Assembly: GCF_003985145.1 (NCBI RefSeq)
Contig: NZ_ML133538.1
Coordinates: 57,384-121,383 of the forward strand
DNA: 64,000 bases
From: Rhizobium anhuiense
GTDB lineage: Bacteria > Pseudomonadota > Alphaproteobacteria > Rhizobiales > Rhizobiaceae
Direction: 5' to 3'
A model generated the notes under the pieces. That model did no database searches, was not told the origin of the DNA, and worked only from the letters and a program-made list of their open reading frames with translations. The position numbers and the translations under genes are program-made. How positions within the stretch are numbered: the first letter of the stretch is position 1; each line of letters opens with the position of its first letter. Positions 26,398 through 35,334 of this stretch are shown piece after piece.

Positions 26398-27528
26398 ATG
26401 ACCGACCACTTCCAATTCACGCTTGACAAAACCGATGCCGGCGCCCGCCTCGGCAAGATCTCCATGCCGCGCGGCGAAATCCGCACGCCGGCCTTCATGC
26501 CGGTCGGCACCGTCGGCACGGTTAAAGCCATGTATCTCGATCAGGTGCGCGAGACCGGCGCCGACATCATCCTCGGCAATACCTATCACCTGATGCTGCG
26601 CCCGACGGCCGAGCGTGTCGCCCGCCTTGGCGGCCTGCATAAGCTCATTCGCTGGGAACATCCGATCCTGACGGACTCCGGCGGTTTCCAGGTCATGTCG
26701 CTGTCCGGCCTGCGCAAGCTCGACGAACAGGGCGTCACCTTCAAGTCGCATGTAGACGGCAGCCTGCACCATATGTCGCCGGAGCGCTCCATCGAAATCC
26801 AGGGGCTGCTCGGCTCCGACATCCAGATGCAGCTTGACGAATGTGTGGCGCTGCCGGCCGAGCCGAAGGAGATCGAGCGCGCCATGGAGATGTCGCTGCG
26901 CTGGGCCGAACGCTGCAGGGTGGCCTTCGGCGAGCAACCTGGCAAGGCGATGTTCGGCATCGTTCAAGGCGGCGACATCCCGGCGCTGCGTATCCGTTCG
27001 GCCGAGGCATTGAGCCAACTCGACCTCAAGGGCTATGCCATCGGCGGCCTCGCTGTCGGCGAGCCGCAGGATGTCATGCTGCAGATGCTGGAAACGACGC
27101 TGCCGGTCCTTCCTCTGGAAAAGCCGCGTTACCTCATGGGTGTCGGCACGCCGGATGATATTCTGAAATCGGTTGCGCGCGGCATCGACATGTTCGACTG
27201 CGTCATGCCCACTCGCTCCGGCCGCCATGGCCTGGCCTTTACCCGCCGCGGCAAGGTCAACATCCGCAATGCCCGCCATGCCGAGGATATGCGCCCGCTC
27301 GACGAACAGTCGAATTGTCCGGCCTCACGCGATTATTCGCGTGCCTATCTGCACCATCTCGTCCGCTCCAACGAGGCGCTCGGCGGCATGCTGCTCTCCT
27401 GGAACAATCTCGCCTATTACCAGGAACTGATGCAGGGCATCCGCAAGGCGATCGCCGAAGGCCGCTTCGCCGATTTCATGGCGGAAACGCAGGAGGAATG
27501 GGCAAGAGGCGATCTCCAGCCCGTGTGA
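26398..27528 (+). CDS. tgt: tRNA-guanine transglycosylase
   Basis: Tgt exchanges guanine-34 of GUN tRNAs for preQ1. 376 aa. Substrate-binding DSGGFQVMSL, LDECVALP, and the nucleophile region GIDMFDCVMPTRSGRHG are present. The zinc ligands differ from the usual CxCxxC: the segment after MRPLDEQSNCPASRDYSRAYLHHL keeps one Cys and the HHL histidine. The enzyme makes queuosine together with queA immediately upstream. A nested inverted repeat begins at its stop codon. Confidence 0.96.
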   Translation: MTDHFQFTLDKTDAGARLGKISMPRGEIRTPAFMPVGTVGTVKAMYLDQVRETGADIILGNTYHLMLRPTAERVARLGGLHKLIRWEHPILTDSGGFQVMSLSGLRKLDEQGVTFKSHVDGSLHHMSPERSIEIQGLLGSDIQMQLDECVALPAEPKEIERAMEMSLRWAERCRVAFGEQPGKAMFGIVQGGDIPALRIRSAEALSQLDLKGYAIGGLAVGEPQDVMLQMLETTLPVLPLEKPRYLMGVGTPDDILKSVARGIDMFDCVMPTRSGRHGLAFTRRGKVNIRNARHAEDMRPLDEQSNCPASRDYSRAYLHHLVRSNEALGGMLLSWNNLAYYQELMQGIRKAIAEGRFADFMAETQEEWARGDLQPV

Positions 27529-27603
27529 TCCCGATCAAACCTGTTTGATCCCGATCGAACCTGTTTGATCCAATCCAACGAGGTTGGATCGATCGGGATC
27601 AAA
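27526..27603. terminator. Nested inverted repeat with 20-base tandem duplication
   Basis: Two 20-base direct repeats (27526-27545 and 27546-27565, 19/20 identical) begin at the tgt stop codon. The arms TTTGATCCCGATCGA (27544-27558) and TCGATCGGGATCAAA (27589-27603) enclose a second perfect stem ATCCAAC-GAG-GTTGGAT. The right arm overlaps the stop of the convergent DUF4864 gene. It probably acts as a bidirectional terminator. Confidence 0.75.
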
Positions 27604-28027
27604 TACCCTTGCTGTCCGCATCTGGGATGATCTGCACGCCGTTGATCCGGTAGCTGCCATCCGGCTGGCGGGTGATCTGGTAGATCGCCGTCCAGTCTTT
27701 GCCATCGCGGCCTGAAATCAGCACTTCGTGATAGATCAGCGCGCCGTTGTCGATCGAGCGGCTGCGGCCGAAGGCGTAGTTGCCGGGATGATAGACCGGC
27801 TCGTAGCTCTTCTTCACCATGGCGAAGAACAGATTCTTGTCGGGATACATCGCCCGGATGCCGGGAGCGGCGAAGGAATAGGCGGTCTCGGCATCGTCCT
27901 TGAGGAAGGCCTTGATCTGTTCCTCGATCATCGTCCGCGTCGTGTCGATCGGGTCTTCGGCGCGGGCCGAGACGATGGAGAGGAGGGACGCGGCACACAG
28001 AATAAGAACTGCGAAGAAGGCGCGCAT
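27599..28027 (-). CDS. Exported DUF4864 protein
   Basis: 142 aa with a Sec signal (MRAFFAVLILCAASLLSIVSARAED). The mature part has a NTF2-like pattern: a helix (TMIEEQIKAFLKDDAETAYSFA) then strands with WTAIYQITRQPDGSYRINGVQI. DUF4864 has no assigned function. GGAGATAA precedes the ATG. It stands alone, convergent with tgt, and a mosaic intergenic repeat lies upstream. Confidence 0.82.
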   Translation of the reverse strand: MRAFFAVLILCAASLLSIVSARAEDPIDTTRTMIEEQIKAFLKDDAETAYSFAAPGIRAMYPDKNLFFAMVKKSYEPVYHPGNYAFGRSRSIDNGALIYHEVLISGRDGKDWTAIYQITRQPDGSYRINGVQIIPDADSKGI

Positions 28028-28103
28028 GGGTTATCTCCAGCTCTATCGGAGAATAATCCCCGATAGAGCAGAAGTGTAGGCGATTTCCAAAGCAATGCCA
28101 GCA

Positions 28104-28183
28104 AAAGTGCGCAGCGGTTTGCGTCCGGAATTGCGTAAAACAAAAAATGAGAGCGGTTCTGTGCTTCCATGAAAACTGAACCG
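28104..28183. repeat. Intergenic mosaic repeat, copy 1
   Basis: A block starting CAAAAGTGCGCAGCGGTTT and ending TGCGTAAAACAAA recurs near 30417-30455 with few changes. It is joined here to an inverted repeat CGGTTC...GAACCG (28154-28183). This pattern of interchangeable palindromic modules is characteristic of rhizobial mosaic elements. Confidence 0.65.
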
Positions 28184-28206
28184 GCCTACCGCAAGCAAAA
28201 CAGACT

Positions 28207-29472
28207 TTACGACCAGCGCCGGAAGAGGGCGCTGGCGTTCACTCCACCGAAGCCGAAACCATTGGTGATCGCATAGTCCATGGTGAGCGGCCGCGCCGTC
28301 TTGCCGACGATATCGATGCCGTCGGCGGCCGGATCAGCCTCATCCAGGTTGCGGGTCGGCGGCGCGATCTGGTCGCGCAGCGCCAGGATGGTGAAGATCG
28401 CCTCCAGCCCGCCGGCAGCCCCGAGCAGGTGGCCGGTCGCCGATTTCGTCGCGCTGACGGCAATGCCGCCATTGCGGCCGAAGACCGTGCCGATCGCGGC
28501 GATCTCGCCCCTGTCACCGACGGGTGTCGAGGTCGCATGCGCGTTCAGGTGTTTGACGTCGGAAGCGGAAATCTTCGCTTGGCAGAGCGCCGCCTCCATC
28601 GCCCGCCGCGCACCGTCGCCGTCTTCAGGGCCTGAGGTCATATGGTAGGCGTCCGCCGCCGTGCCGTAGCCGACGAGTTCGGCGAGCGGTGTGGCGCCGC
28701 GGGCAAGTGCGTGCTCCAACGTTTCGATGACCAGAATGCCGGCGCCTTCGCCCATGATGAAACCGTCGCGCGCCGTGTCGAAGGGCCGCGACGCCAGCTC
28801 CGGCGTTTCGTTGAAGCCGGTGGAAAGGGCGCGTGCGGCGGCAAAGCCGCCGAGGCTCACCTTGTCGATACAGGCCTCGGCGCCACCGCAAATCGCCACA
28901 TCCGCCTCGCCGGAGCGGATCAGCCGCGCCGCATCGCCGATTGCCTGGACGCTGGCGGCGCACGCCGTCACCGGAGCGCCGAGCGGCCCCTTGAAGCCGT
29001 AGCGGATGCTGACCTGGCCGGCGGCGAGGTTGACGAGGAAGGAGGGCACGGTGAAGGGCGACAGGCGTCGGACGCCGCGCGTCTCGCCGATCCGTACTGC
29101 TTCGGCGATCGCCGGAAAGCCGCCGACGCCCGACGCGATGATGGTCGCGGTGCGTTCACGCTCGCCTTCGTCGGTCGGCATCCAGCCGGCCTGCTTGACC
29201 GCTTCCTCCGTCGCCGCCATGGCGAAATGGATGAAGCGGTCCATCTTCTTCTGGTCCTTGGGCGGGATGTATCGGTCGGGATCGAAGCCGGCTTGCGCAT
29301 CCTCGGTTATGCCGGGAACGATACCGCCGACCTTGGCCGCGAGCTCGCCGACGATGTCTTCCGCCAATACCCGCAGCCCCGAACTGCCGTCGAGAAGGCG
29401 TTTCCAGGCGGGCTCGACGCCGGTGCCGAGTGGCGAGACAAGCCCCATGCCGGTGACAACGATGCGGTCCAT
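28207..29472 (-). CDS. Beta-ketoacyl-ACP synthase (FabF-type)
   Basis: A 421-aa condensing enzyme that extends acyl-ACP with malonyl-ACP. The Cys-His-His triad is intact: Cys171 in VTACAASVQ, His in LNAHATSTPVGD, His in SATKSATGHLLGAAG. It starts MDRIVVTGMGLVSPLG after AAGGAGAAC. It is not in a fab cluster, but 12 bases downstream of an HxlR-type regulator, so it is probably a specialised paralogue (modified fatty acid or polyketide-like product) rather than the housekeeping enzyme. Confidence 0.9.
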   Translation of the reverse strand: MDRIVVTGMGLVSPLGTGVEPAWKRLLDGSSGLRVLAEDIVGELAAKVGGIVPGITEDAQAGFDPDRYIPPKDQKKMDRFIHFAMAATEEAVKQAGWMPTDEGERERTATIIASGVGGFPAIAEAVRIGETRGVRRLSPFTVPSFLVNLAAGQVSIRYGFKGPLGAPVTACAASVQAIGDAARLIRSGEADVAICGGAEACIDKVSLGGFAAARALSTGFNETPELASRPFDTARDGFIMGEGAGILVIETLEHALARGATPLAELVGYGTAADAYHMTSGPEDGDGARRAMEAALCQAKISASDVKHLNAHATSTPVGDRGEIAAIGTVFGRNGGIAVSATKSATGHLLGAAGGLEAIFTILALRDQIAPPTRNLDEADPAADGIDIVGKTARPLTMDYAITNGFGFGGVNASALFRRWS

Positions 29473-29484
29473 TCTGTTCTCCTT

Positions 29485-29991
29485 CTATGCGTCGATGCCG
29501 AGATACCAGGCGCGCATGCGGGCGATCCGCGCGTGCACCTCGTCATCGGCGGCGGGGCCTGCAAGCAGGCTGGTATTTTCGGGTGTCACCTGTTCGCCGG
29601 TGCGCGCATCGACCAGCACGGTCTCGCGCTCTTTGCCGGAAGCGGCATCGCCCAAGAGAAAGGCGAGGTCCTCCTCCGGAATGTGCCGGCTTCCCCAGGA
29701 AAACAGCGTCATCAGGACGGGAAAGAAATCACGGCCCTTTTCCGTCAGCCGATATTCGTAGCGGGCAGGGCGCTGCTGGTAGAGCCGCCGTTCAAACAGG
29801 TCCTGATCCGTCAGGTGTTTCAGCCGCCGTGCCAGGATGTTCGGCGCCACGCCGAGGCTCTTCTGGAATTCGTCGAAGCGCGACAGTCCTTGGAAGGCGT
29901 CGCGCAGGATCAAGATGCTCCACCAGTCACCGACGCTGTCGAGCGCGCGTGCCGCCGGGCATTTGAAATCGCTGAAGCTTGTTCGCTGCAT
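29485..29991 (-). CDS. HxlR-family winged-helix regulator
   Basis: 168 aa. The HxlR domain occupies the first 100 residues: CPAARALDSVGDWWSILILRDAFQGLSRFDEFQKSLGVAPNILARRLKHL, then the wing YEYRLTEKGRDFFPVLM. The C-terminal 60 residues are variable. The conserved cysteine at position 11 could sense thiol or aldehyde stress, as in HxlR/YodB relatives. Palindromic sites sit directly upstream, suggesting autoregulation, and the ketoacyl synthase follows in the same operon. Confidence 0.88.
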   Translation of the reverse strand: MQRTSFSDFKCPAARALDSVGDWWSILILRDAFQGLSRFDEFQKSLGVAPNILARRLKHLTDQDLFERRLYQQRPARYEYRLTEKGRDFFPVLMTLFSWGSRHIPEEDLAFLLGDAASGKERETVLVDARTGEQVTPENTSLLAGPAADDEVHARIARMRAWYLGIDA

Positions 29992-29998
29992 GGCGATG

Positions 29999-30036
29999 TC
30001 ACTACATTAGTGACTATCATAATGCAAGTTACTATC
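29999..30036 (-). promoter_or_regulatory. Candidate HxlR operator
   Basis: A perfect inverted repeat TCACTA-CAT-TAGTGA (29999-30013) begins eight bases before the regulator's ATG. Overlapping it, AGTGACTATC (30009-30018) is repeated as AGTTACTATC (30027-30036). The position, over the expected promoter, fits self-repression. Confidence 0.6.
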
Positions 30037-30352
30037 GGGACTCGCGCTCGAAAATCCGGGCGAGCACGATGCCGGTGACGAGCATGCCGACTGCCACGAA
30101 GATCGTGTCGCCTAGCGAGCCGATATAAAGCGGCCCGATATTGGCAAAGAGCAGGAAGGCGATGAGGAAATTGACCCAGCCCCAGACGACATTGGCTGTC
30201 GGCGAACCGAGCTTTGCGAATGGAGTGCGGAAGGGCCGGCCGCTGACGCCGTTGACGAAATGCGGGATGCCATTGGTCAGAAAGGCCGCGGCGATGAAAT
30301 GGGCGATATAGGCGATCCAGGGCAAAGGCTTCTCCGGTGCTGCGAGTGGCAT
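30032..30352 (-). CDS. Small multi-pass membrane protein
   Basis: 106 aa from the ATG at 30352 (no clear SD; longer in-frame starts to 30457 lie within a repeat and are unlikely). At least three hydrophobic segments: WIAYIAHFIAAAFLTNGIPHFVNG, VVWGWVNFLIAFLLFANIG and TIFVAVGMLVTGIVLA. The GIPHF motif and length are seen in uncharacterised rhizobial membrane proteins. It is 40 bases upstream of the HxlR gene on the same strand. Function unknown. Confidence 0.72.
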   Translation of the reverse strand: MPLAAPEKPLPWIAYIAHFIAAAFLTNGIPHFVNGVSGRPFRTPFAKLGSPTANVVWGWVNFLIAFLLFANIGPLYIGSLGDTIFVAVGMLVTGIVLARIFERESR

Positions 30353-30406
30353 TGACGGAGGAATGTGGCCGGGAATGTTATGCCGGCAAGAGGAGGCTAA
30401 GCATGT

Positions 30407-30504
30407 CGCACAAAAGCGTGCAGCGGTTTTTGCGGCAACGACATGCGTAAAAACCAAGAGCTAAAGCGCGAGGCGCGACGTTGAAAGATCGCGACGCGCT
30501 TTAG
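30407..30504. repeat. Intergenic mosaic repeat, copy 2
   Basis: CAAAAGCGTGCAGCGGTTT...TGCGTAAAAACCAA matches the module at 28104. It is followed by a different palindrome: CTAAAGCGCG (30461-30470) paired with CGCGCTTTAG (30495-30504). Confidence 0.65.
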
Positions 30505-30556
30505 AAACATAAGTGGTGCCGCAGCCCGCCGCCGAATAGCGACGGACCTGGCCGGG

Positions 30557-32680
30557 TCAGATCAGCATGAAATCCTTGAATTGAAGCGCCGGGGAATTGT
30601 CGAGATCGGCCACATGGATTGCCGCACCCGCGGCACTTCCATCCGCATCAAAGGATAGAATGCCGCTGGTCTGGTCGTAGATCAGTCTATCGTCAGCTTC
30701 GAGTGCTTTGGTGCCGACGACGAAATTCTCATCCGAAAATCTCGATAGGCTGAGTGCGGCGAAAATCGAATGGTCGAGTAGCAGCTTGTCGCCGGCCGCC
30801 GAGGAGAAATCCCGGATCTTGTCGATGCTCACATTGTCGGGCTTAACGTCGAAAACGAAGGAATCGGCCCCTCCGCCGCCGGTCAGAATGTCTGCGCCGG
30901 CTTTGCCGATCAGCTTGTCGTTGCCGAGTCCGCCGCTCATCTGGTCGGCCCCCTTGCCGCCGTTGAGACTGTTGCTGCCGTCGTTGCCGGTCAGCACGTT
31001 GGACGTGTTGTTGCCCGTCGCGCTGAGATTGGCCGTTCCGGTCAAGGCAAGGTTTTCGATCGTTCCCGATGTATGCGCCTGATCGACCAGGCTGAAGGAG
31101 ATTGCCGACCGGACGCTGTCCTTGCCGGATCCACTGGCTTCATCGGCAAAGTCGCCTTTATTGTCGATCACATAGGTGTCGTTGCCGCCGTGCCCCGACA
31201 TGCGGTCGGCACCAGTGCTTCCGTCAAGAATATTGTTGCCGGAATTGCCGGTGAGAACATTCGCCAGGCCATTCCCGGTGCCGTTCAGATTGGCGGTGCC
31301 GGTCAGTGTCAGATTCTCGATGTTTCCGATCGTATGCGCCGTATCCTTGAGGCTGAAGCTGATCGACGACATGACGGTATCCGTCCCGCCGCCCCGGCTT
31401 TCGTCGACGATTTGAGCAGAGTTGCTGACGGTGAATATGTCGTTGCCGGTGCCGCCATAGATATGGTTGGGTGCCGGCGGCGTGCTGGTGGTGCCGCCTT
31501 CGATGTCGATGATTACGGGATGATCGACGACATTAACCGTCAGGGACGAGACGTTGCTGAGGCTTTTGATCGCCGTCGTCCCGGTCAGCGGGTCGAAGAC
31601 CTTCACGGAGCCGAAGGCGGCGCCGAGATTGACTTTGACGGCTGTATTTGCAGCCTGAATGGCCGTATCGGTGGACTGGTTCCAGATATCGGGCTCGTTC
31701 CAGAGGATGATCTGATAGCTTCCGTCCGATTTTTCCGTGAGCAGGCTGCGGGCCGAGGGCGGCAGGCCGTCGATCGAATAGTTGAGCGCTCCGGCGCTGA
31801 AGCTCGCCTTCTGAGCGCCGTCATCCGCAAGGATTTCGGTCAGATTGTGGATCGCCGTCGCAGCCGGCTTGGCCGAATAGTCGAGATGAAAGAGGCCGAA
31901 ATGCTTTTCCTGATTGGTGCCCTGCGGATCGGTATAGGCGTCCAGCAATTCGTAGATGAACGTGTTTTTCGATCCGAGTGCCGCGCCGTCCATCAGCGTA
32001 TTGAGCAGGAGCTTTGCCTGCGTCGCTTCGTTGACGCCTTCCCAGCCGCCATTGGTGTCGGCGGTCAGCGACGTATGGTAACCGGTCTCGGTGATCGCAA
32101 GCGGCTTGCCCGGATCGGCAGCGCGCTGAACGCCGGATTCTCGGGAAAGCCATGAATATGGCTGGTCGCCATCCTTCGCATAGGTGTGGATCGTCGTGTA
32201 GTCGGACGCGGAAGCGACCGTATATCCGGTAAAGCTGAGGACCGGGATGTCCTTCAGCAACGGATCGGCGTTGACGGCGGCAGACAGGTCCCTCTGATAG
32301 GCGACCGCTGCGGCCTGGCCGCTCAGGCCGTGATAGCTGACCGGCCAGTTATTGACTTCGTTCGGGCCTTCGATGCCGACGACCGATCCGGGATGGGCCT
32401 GCACGAAATCATGCAGCCGCTGGACCACGGTGGCGGGGTCGACTTCCCGCTGCGCGCTGAAGACGAATTGCACGCCGGCCTTGGCCGCGTCGCCGAGATG
32501 CGTTTGGCCGTTGGGATCGGAAGCGGAGTTGGGGGCGTGATCGCGGACTGTATCAAGGCCAAGATAGTCGAGTGCTTTAACAACTTCTCCGACATTGGAA
32601 TATTTTCCGTCGGTGTAGTCGATATGCGTATCAATTCCAAAGGAGCGAATAATATCGTTTATTCTAACGGCTTGAGCCAT
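30557..32680 (-). CDS. Glycoside-hydrolase-like protein with RTX calcium-binding tail
   Basis: 707 aa. Residues 1 to about 300 look like a (beta/alpha)8 glycosidase of clan GH-A: VGIEGPNEVNNW supplies a putative acid/base Glu after Asn, and LAITETGYHT a putative nucleophile Glu. After a beta-sandwich-like stretch come hemolysin-type repeats (GGTGNDIF, LTGNSGNNILDGSTGADRMSGHGGNDTY, LNGGKGADQMSGGLGNDKLIGKAGADILTGGGGADSF, about 405-600). There is no N-terminal signal, so type I secretion through a C-terminal signal is expected. No type I exporter genes are nearby. GGGAGAA precedes the ATG. The substrate could be a plant or self polysaccharide. Confidence 0.82.
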   Translation of the reverse strand: MAQAVRINDIIRSFGIDTHIDYTDGKYSNVGEVVKALDYLGLDTVRDHAPNSASDPNGQTHLGDAAKAGVQFVFSAQREVDPATVVQRLHDFVQAHPGSVVGIEGPNEVNNWPVSYHGLSGQAAAVAYQRDLSAAVNADPLLKDIPVLSFTGYTVASASDYTTIHTYAKDGDQPYSWLSRESGVQRAADPGKPLAITETGYHTSLTADTNGGWEGVNEATQAKLLLNTLMDGAALGSKNTFIYELLDAYTDPQGTNQEKHFGLFHLDYSAKPAATAIHNLTEILADDGAQKASFSAGALNYSIDGLPPSARSLLTEKSDGSYQIILWNEPDIWNQSTDTAIQAANTAVKVNLGAAFGSVKVFDPLTGTTAIKSLSNVSSLTVNVVDHPVIIDIEGGTTSTPPAPNHIYGGTGNDIFTVSNSAQIVDESRGGGTDTVMSSISFSLKDTAHTIGNIENLTLTGTANLNGTGNGLANVLTGNSGNNILDGSTGADRMSGHGGNDTYVIDNKGDFADEASGSGKDSVRSAISFSLVDQAHTSGTIENLALTGTANLSATGNNTSNVLTGNDGSNSLNGGKGADQMSGGLGNDKLIGKAGADILTGGGGADSFVFDVKPDNVSIDKIRDFSSAAGDKLLLDHSIFAALSLSRFSDENFVVGTKALEADDRLIYDQTSGILSFDADGSAAGAAIHVADLDNSPALQFKDFMLI

Positions 32681-32941
32681 AAGTTATTCTCCCGGTTTAC
32701 GAGGGAATTGGCGATGGGAATGAATCCCCATTTGTTGAAACCAATTCGATTTAATACACGAGGAGGGTCGTGCGGCGATGACTCGTTATCCATGATATAT
32801 TGTCCCGAATGTGGCTCGCTTCGGATTGTATTTATTATGAAATCTGCGCTTGCATTTTTTCGTCCGGCCGGTTGATCATGCCCGAGTGGGACGGCCCATA
32901 GGCAGAGTCCGGTGAAATCCGACATGGTTTTGGAGGATCCG

Positions 32942-35314
32942 ATGACCGTCGATGTTCAATTCCGGTTTCGCAGCGGCTTGCCATCGATGGCGTTCGGCGA
33001 TGTCCGTCTCTGCGGCAGTTGGGACGAGCAAGGCCGCGTCTCGCATGAGTGGACATCTGTTTCGATGCGGCCTTCCCGTGATGAGGATGGCTATGATGTC
33101 TTCGTCGCCGATGTATCGTTTCCCGACGCCGGGATCGGCACGCATTTCCGCTGGGGGGTCGAGCTGGATCGGCCTGATGCTTCCGGCCTATGGGCGATCG
33201 CCGCCGAATTGGACGACGAGGTCTCGACGCGTCGCGAACGCTCCTTCGACCTCCACCCGGACCTGGCGCCGCAGACCTATTATCTGACGTGGATCGGCCG
33301 TCTGGGGGCGAATCGAACTGAGCGGCGCAACAGTGCCGACGGCATTCGCTTCGCGGTCTGGGCGCCGAACGCCAGGGCGGTTTCGCTTGTCCTGGCCGAT
33401 CCGGCCATCGGCTACATCGCCGACGACGGCACCGGTGCAGTCGCAACCATCGCGATGCGCAAGACCGTCGACGGCTTCTGGACCGTCGAAACCGGCGATG
33501 ATGACGGCCTTGCCGATTTCGACGGCATGGTCGCCACCCCCTATATGTACCGCATCACGAAGGATGACGGATCGCTCGTCTACCGCACGGATATCTGGTC
33601 GCTCATGCAGATCGGCGCGGGGGACTTCGATCCGGATGGGGCGGTCTATCACGGATCGCCGGCGTCATTGGACGGACCGCAGAGCTGTTCGGTCGTCTGC
33701 GACCCGAAGCGGGTGGTACTGCCATCGGGAGAGGAGCTTACCGCCGAGGCCTTCTGGGCCGACGAATTCGCCGGCGGCCAAAAGATTCCCGATCGGCTCG
33801 AGGATCTGGTGATCTATGAACTGCATGTCGGCGCCCTCGGTTTCGGCAAGCCCGCGCCCGGTACGCTCGATGATGCCGTCGCCTTCGTCGAACATCTCGC
33901 AGCGCTCGGCGTCAACGCGGTGGAACTGCTGCCGATTGCGGAATTCGAGACCCGGGCCAACTGGGGCTACGGCACCTCGCATTTCTTTGCCGCCGATCAA
34001 GGGGCCGGCGGCACCGACCGGCTGAAGATGTTCATCAAGACCTGCCACCAGCGCGGCATCGCCGTCATCCTCGATGTCTGTTACAACCACTTCGATCCGG
34101 ATGGCGAGCGGGCGCAATGGGCCTATGATTCCAACGATCACACCCGCAATATCTACTATTGGTACGAGGGACGGCCCGGCGATTACGCCGATCCCACGGG
34201 CGGCTACATCGACAACATCTCGACGGGATGGGCGCCGCGCTTCCATGAGGAAGCCGTGCGCCAGCTTTTCATCTCCAGCGCCGCCTTTTTCGTCTCCGTC
34301 TGCCATATCGATGGTTTCCGGCTCGATCAGACGAGTTCGATCCATCAATATCCGGTTCTGCATGCCGATGGCCGGCGCGCCGATCGGGCCGCCGCCTTCG
34401 GCGCCAAATTCCTGAAGCAATGGACCCGCACGATGCGGCTCATCAAGCCGCAGCTTTTCCTGACGGCCGAGGATTATTCGGACTGGTCGGCGATGACCGA
34501 GCCAAGCCTGACCGGCGACGGGCTCGGCTTCGATGCGACCTGGTATGGTGACTTTCATCACAATCTCGTCGAATATCACGGCGGTGCGCAGGCGCAGCTG
34601 TTGAAGAATGCCGGCTTCGGGGACCAGCGGGCGCTGACCATGTCGTCTCTTGCCGGCGCTTTGCAGACAAGCGCGCACTCCAAGGTAGTCTATAACCAGT
34701 CGCACGACGATTGCGGCAATCGTGAAGGATCGGCGCGAACCGCTGTGATCGCGGTCAATTTCGCGCCTGTTGTCGGTGAGACCAGGACGTGGGCGGAGGC
34801 GAGATCGAGGTTCGCGGCGGCGATGACGCTGCTATCGCCGGGGACGCCGATGTTTTTCATGGGCGAGGAAATCGGTGCCCTGAAGCCCTATCGCTACAAT
34901 GATTTCCTCGCCAACCGGGAGAATATTCTCGGCGCAGCCGATGGCCACGGGGCAGGGATGATCAGCTGCTATCGCGATCTGATAGCGCTCAGTGTCGGAG
35001 AGGCAGCCATTCGCTCGCGCAACATCGCCATTCCCCTGGTTCACGACGAAAATCGGGTGATCGCCTTTCATCGCTGGAACGACGGCGAGGATTTCCTCGT
35101 CGTGGGCTCGCTGAACGATGCTCCCTTCGAACACGGCTACCGGTTGCACAGCGACCGCTTGGGAGATGACCTCTGGGAGGAGGTCTTCAACAGCGATTCT
35201 CGCAGATATGGCGGCTGGAACGTCGGCAACGGCGGCGGAAGGCTCCGAGCCACGGCGGGAGTGCTCGATCCCGTGCTGCCGGCGTCAGGCGTTCTGGTCT
35301 TTCGCAGGCTGTGA
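32942..35314 (+). CDS. GH13 alpha-glucan enzyme (branching enzyme / trehalohydrolase-like)
   Basis: 790 aa from the ATG at 32942, with TGGAGGATCC upstream; a GTG at 32912 is also in frame. An N-terminal starch-binding-like domain (1-110) and a CBM48-like domain (FAVWAPNARAVSLVL, about 125-230) precede the catalytic barrel: ELHVGALGFGKPAPGTLDDAV, GIAVILDVCYNHF, nucleophile Asp462 in IDGFRLDQTSS, acid/base Glu510 in LTAEDYSDW, then NQSHDDCGN. The arrangement resembles GlgB/TreZ-type enzymes without matching either exactly. It is divergent from the RTX glycosidase across an AT-rich gap with no clear gene. Confidence 0.85.
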   Translation: MTVDVQFRFRSGLPSMAFGDVRLCGSWDEQGRVSHEWTSVSMRPSRDEDGYDVFVADVSFPDAGIGTHFRWGVELDRPDASGLWAIAAELDDEVSTRRERSFDLHPDLAPQTYYLTWIGRLGANRTERRNSADGIRFAVWAPNARAVSLVLADPAIGYIADDGTGAVATIAMRKTVDGFWTVETGDDDGLADFDGMVATPYMYRITKDDGSLVYRTDIWSLMQIGAGDFDPDGAVYHGSPASLDGPQSCSVVCDPKRVVLPSGEELTAEAFWADEFAGGQKIPDRLEDLVIYELHVGALGFGKPAPGTLDDAVAFVEHLAALGVNAVELLPIAEFETRANWGYGTSHFFAADQGAGGTDRLKMFIKTCHQRGIAVILDVCYNHFDPDGERAQWAYDSNDHTRNIYYWYEGRPGDYADPTGGYIDNISTGWAPRFHEEAVRQLFISSAAFFVSVCHIDGFRLDQTSSIHQYPVLHADGRRADRAAAFGAKFLKQWTRTMRLIKPQLFLTAEDYSDWSAMTEPSLTGDGLGFDATWYGDFHHNLVEYHGGAQAQLLKNAGFGDQRALTMSSLAGALQTSAHSKVVYNQSHDDCGNREGSARTAVIAVNFAPVVGETRTWAEARSRFAAAMTLLSPGTPMFFMGEEIGALKPYRYNDFLANRENILGAADGHGAGMISCYRDLIALSVGEAAIRSRNIAIPLVHDENRVIAFHRWNDGEDFLVVGSLNDAPFEHGYRLHSDRLGDDLWEEVFNSDSRRYGGWNVGNGGGRLRATAGVLDPVLPASGVLVFRRL

Positions 35315-35334
35315 CAAGTGCACGCCGGCAACGG

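Noticed and set aside
32659..32925. 88-aa leftward frame in the gap before the GH13 gene
   Set aside because: No SD, overlaps the start of the RTX gene, and the translation looks random.
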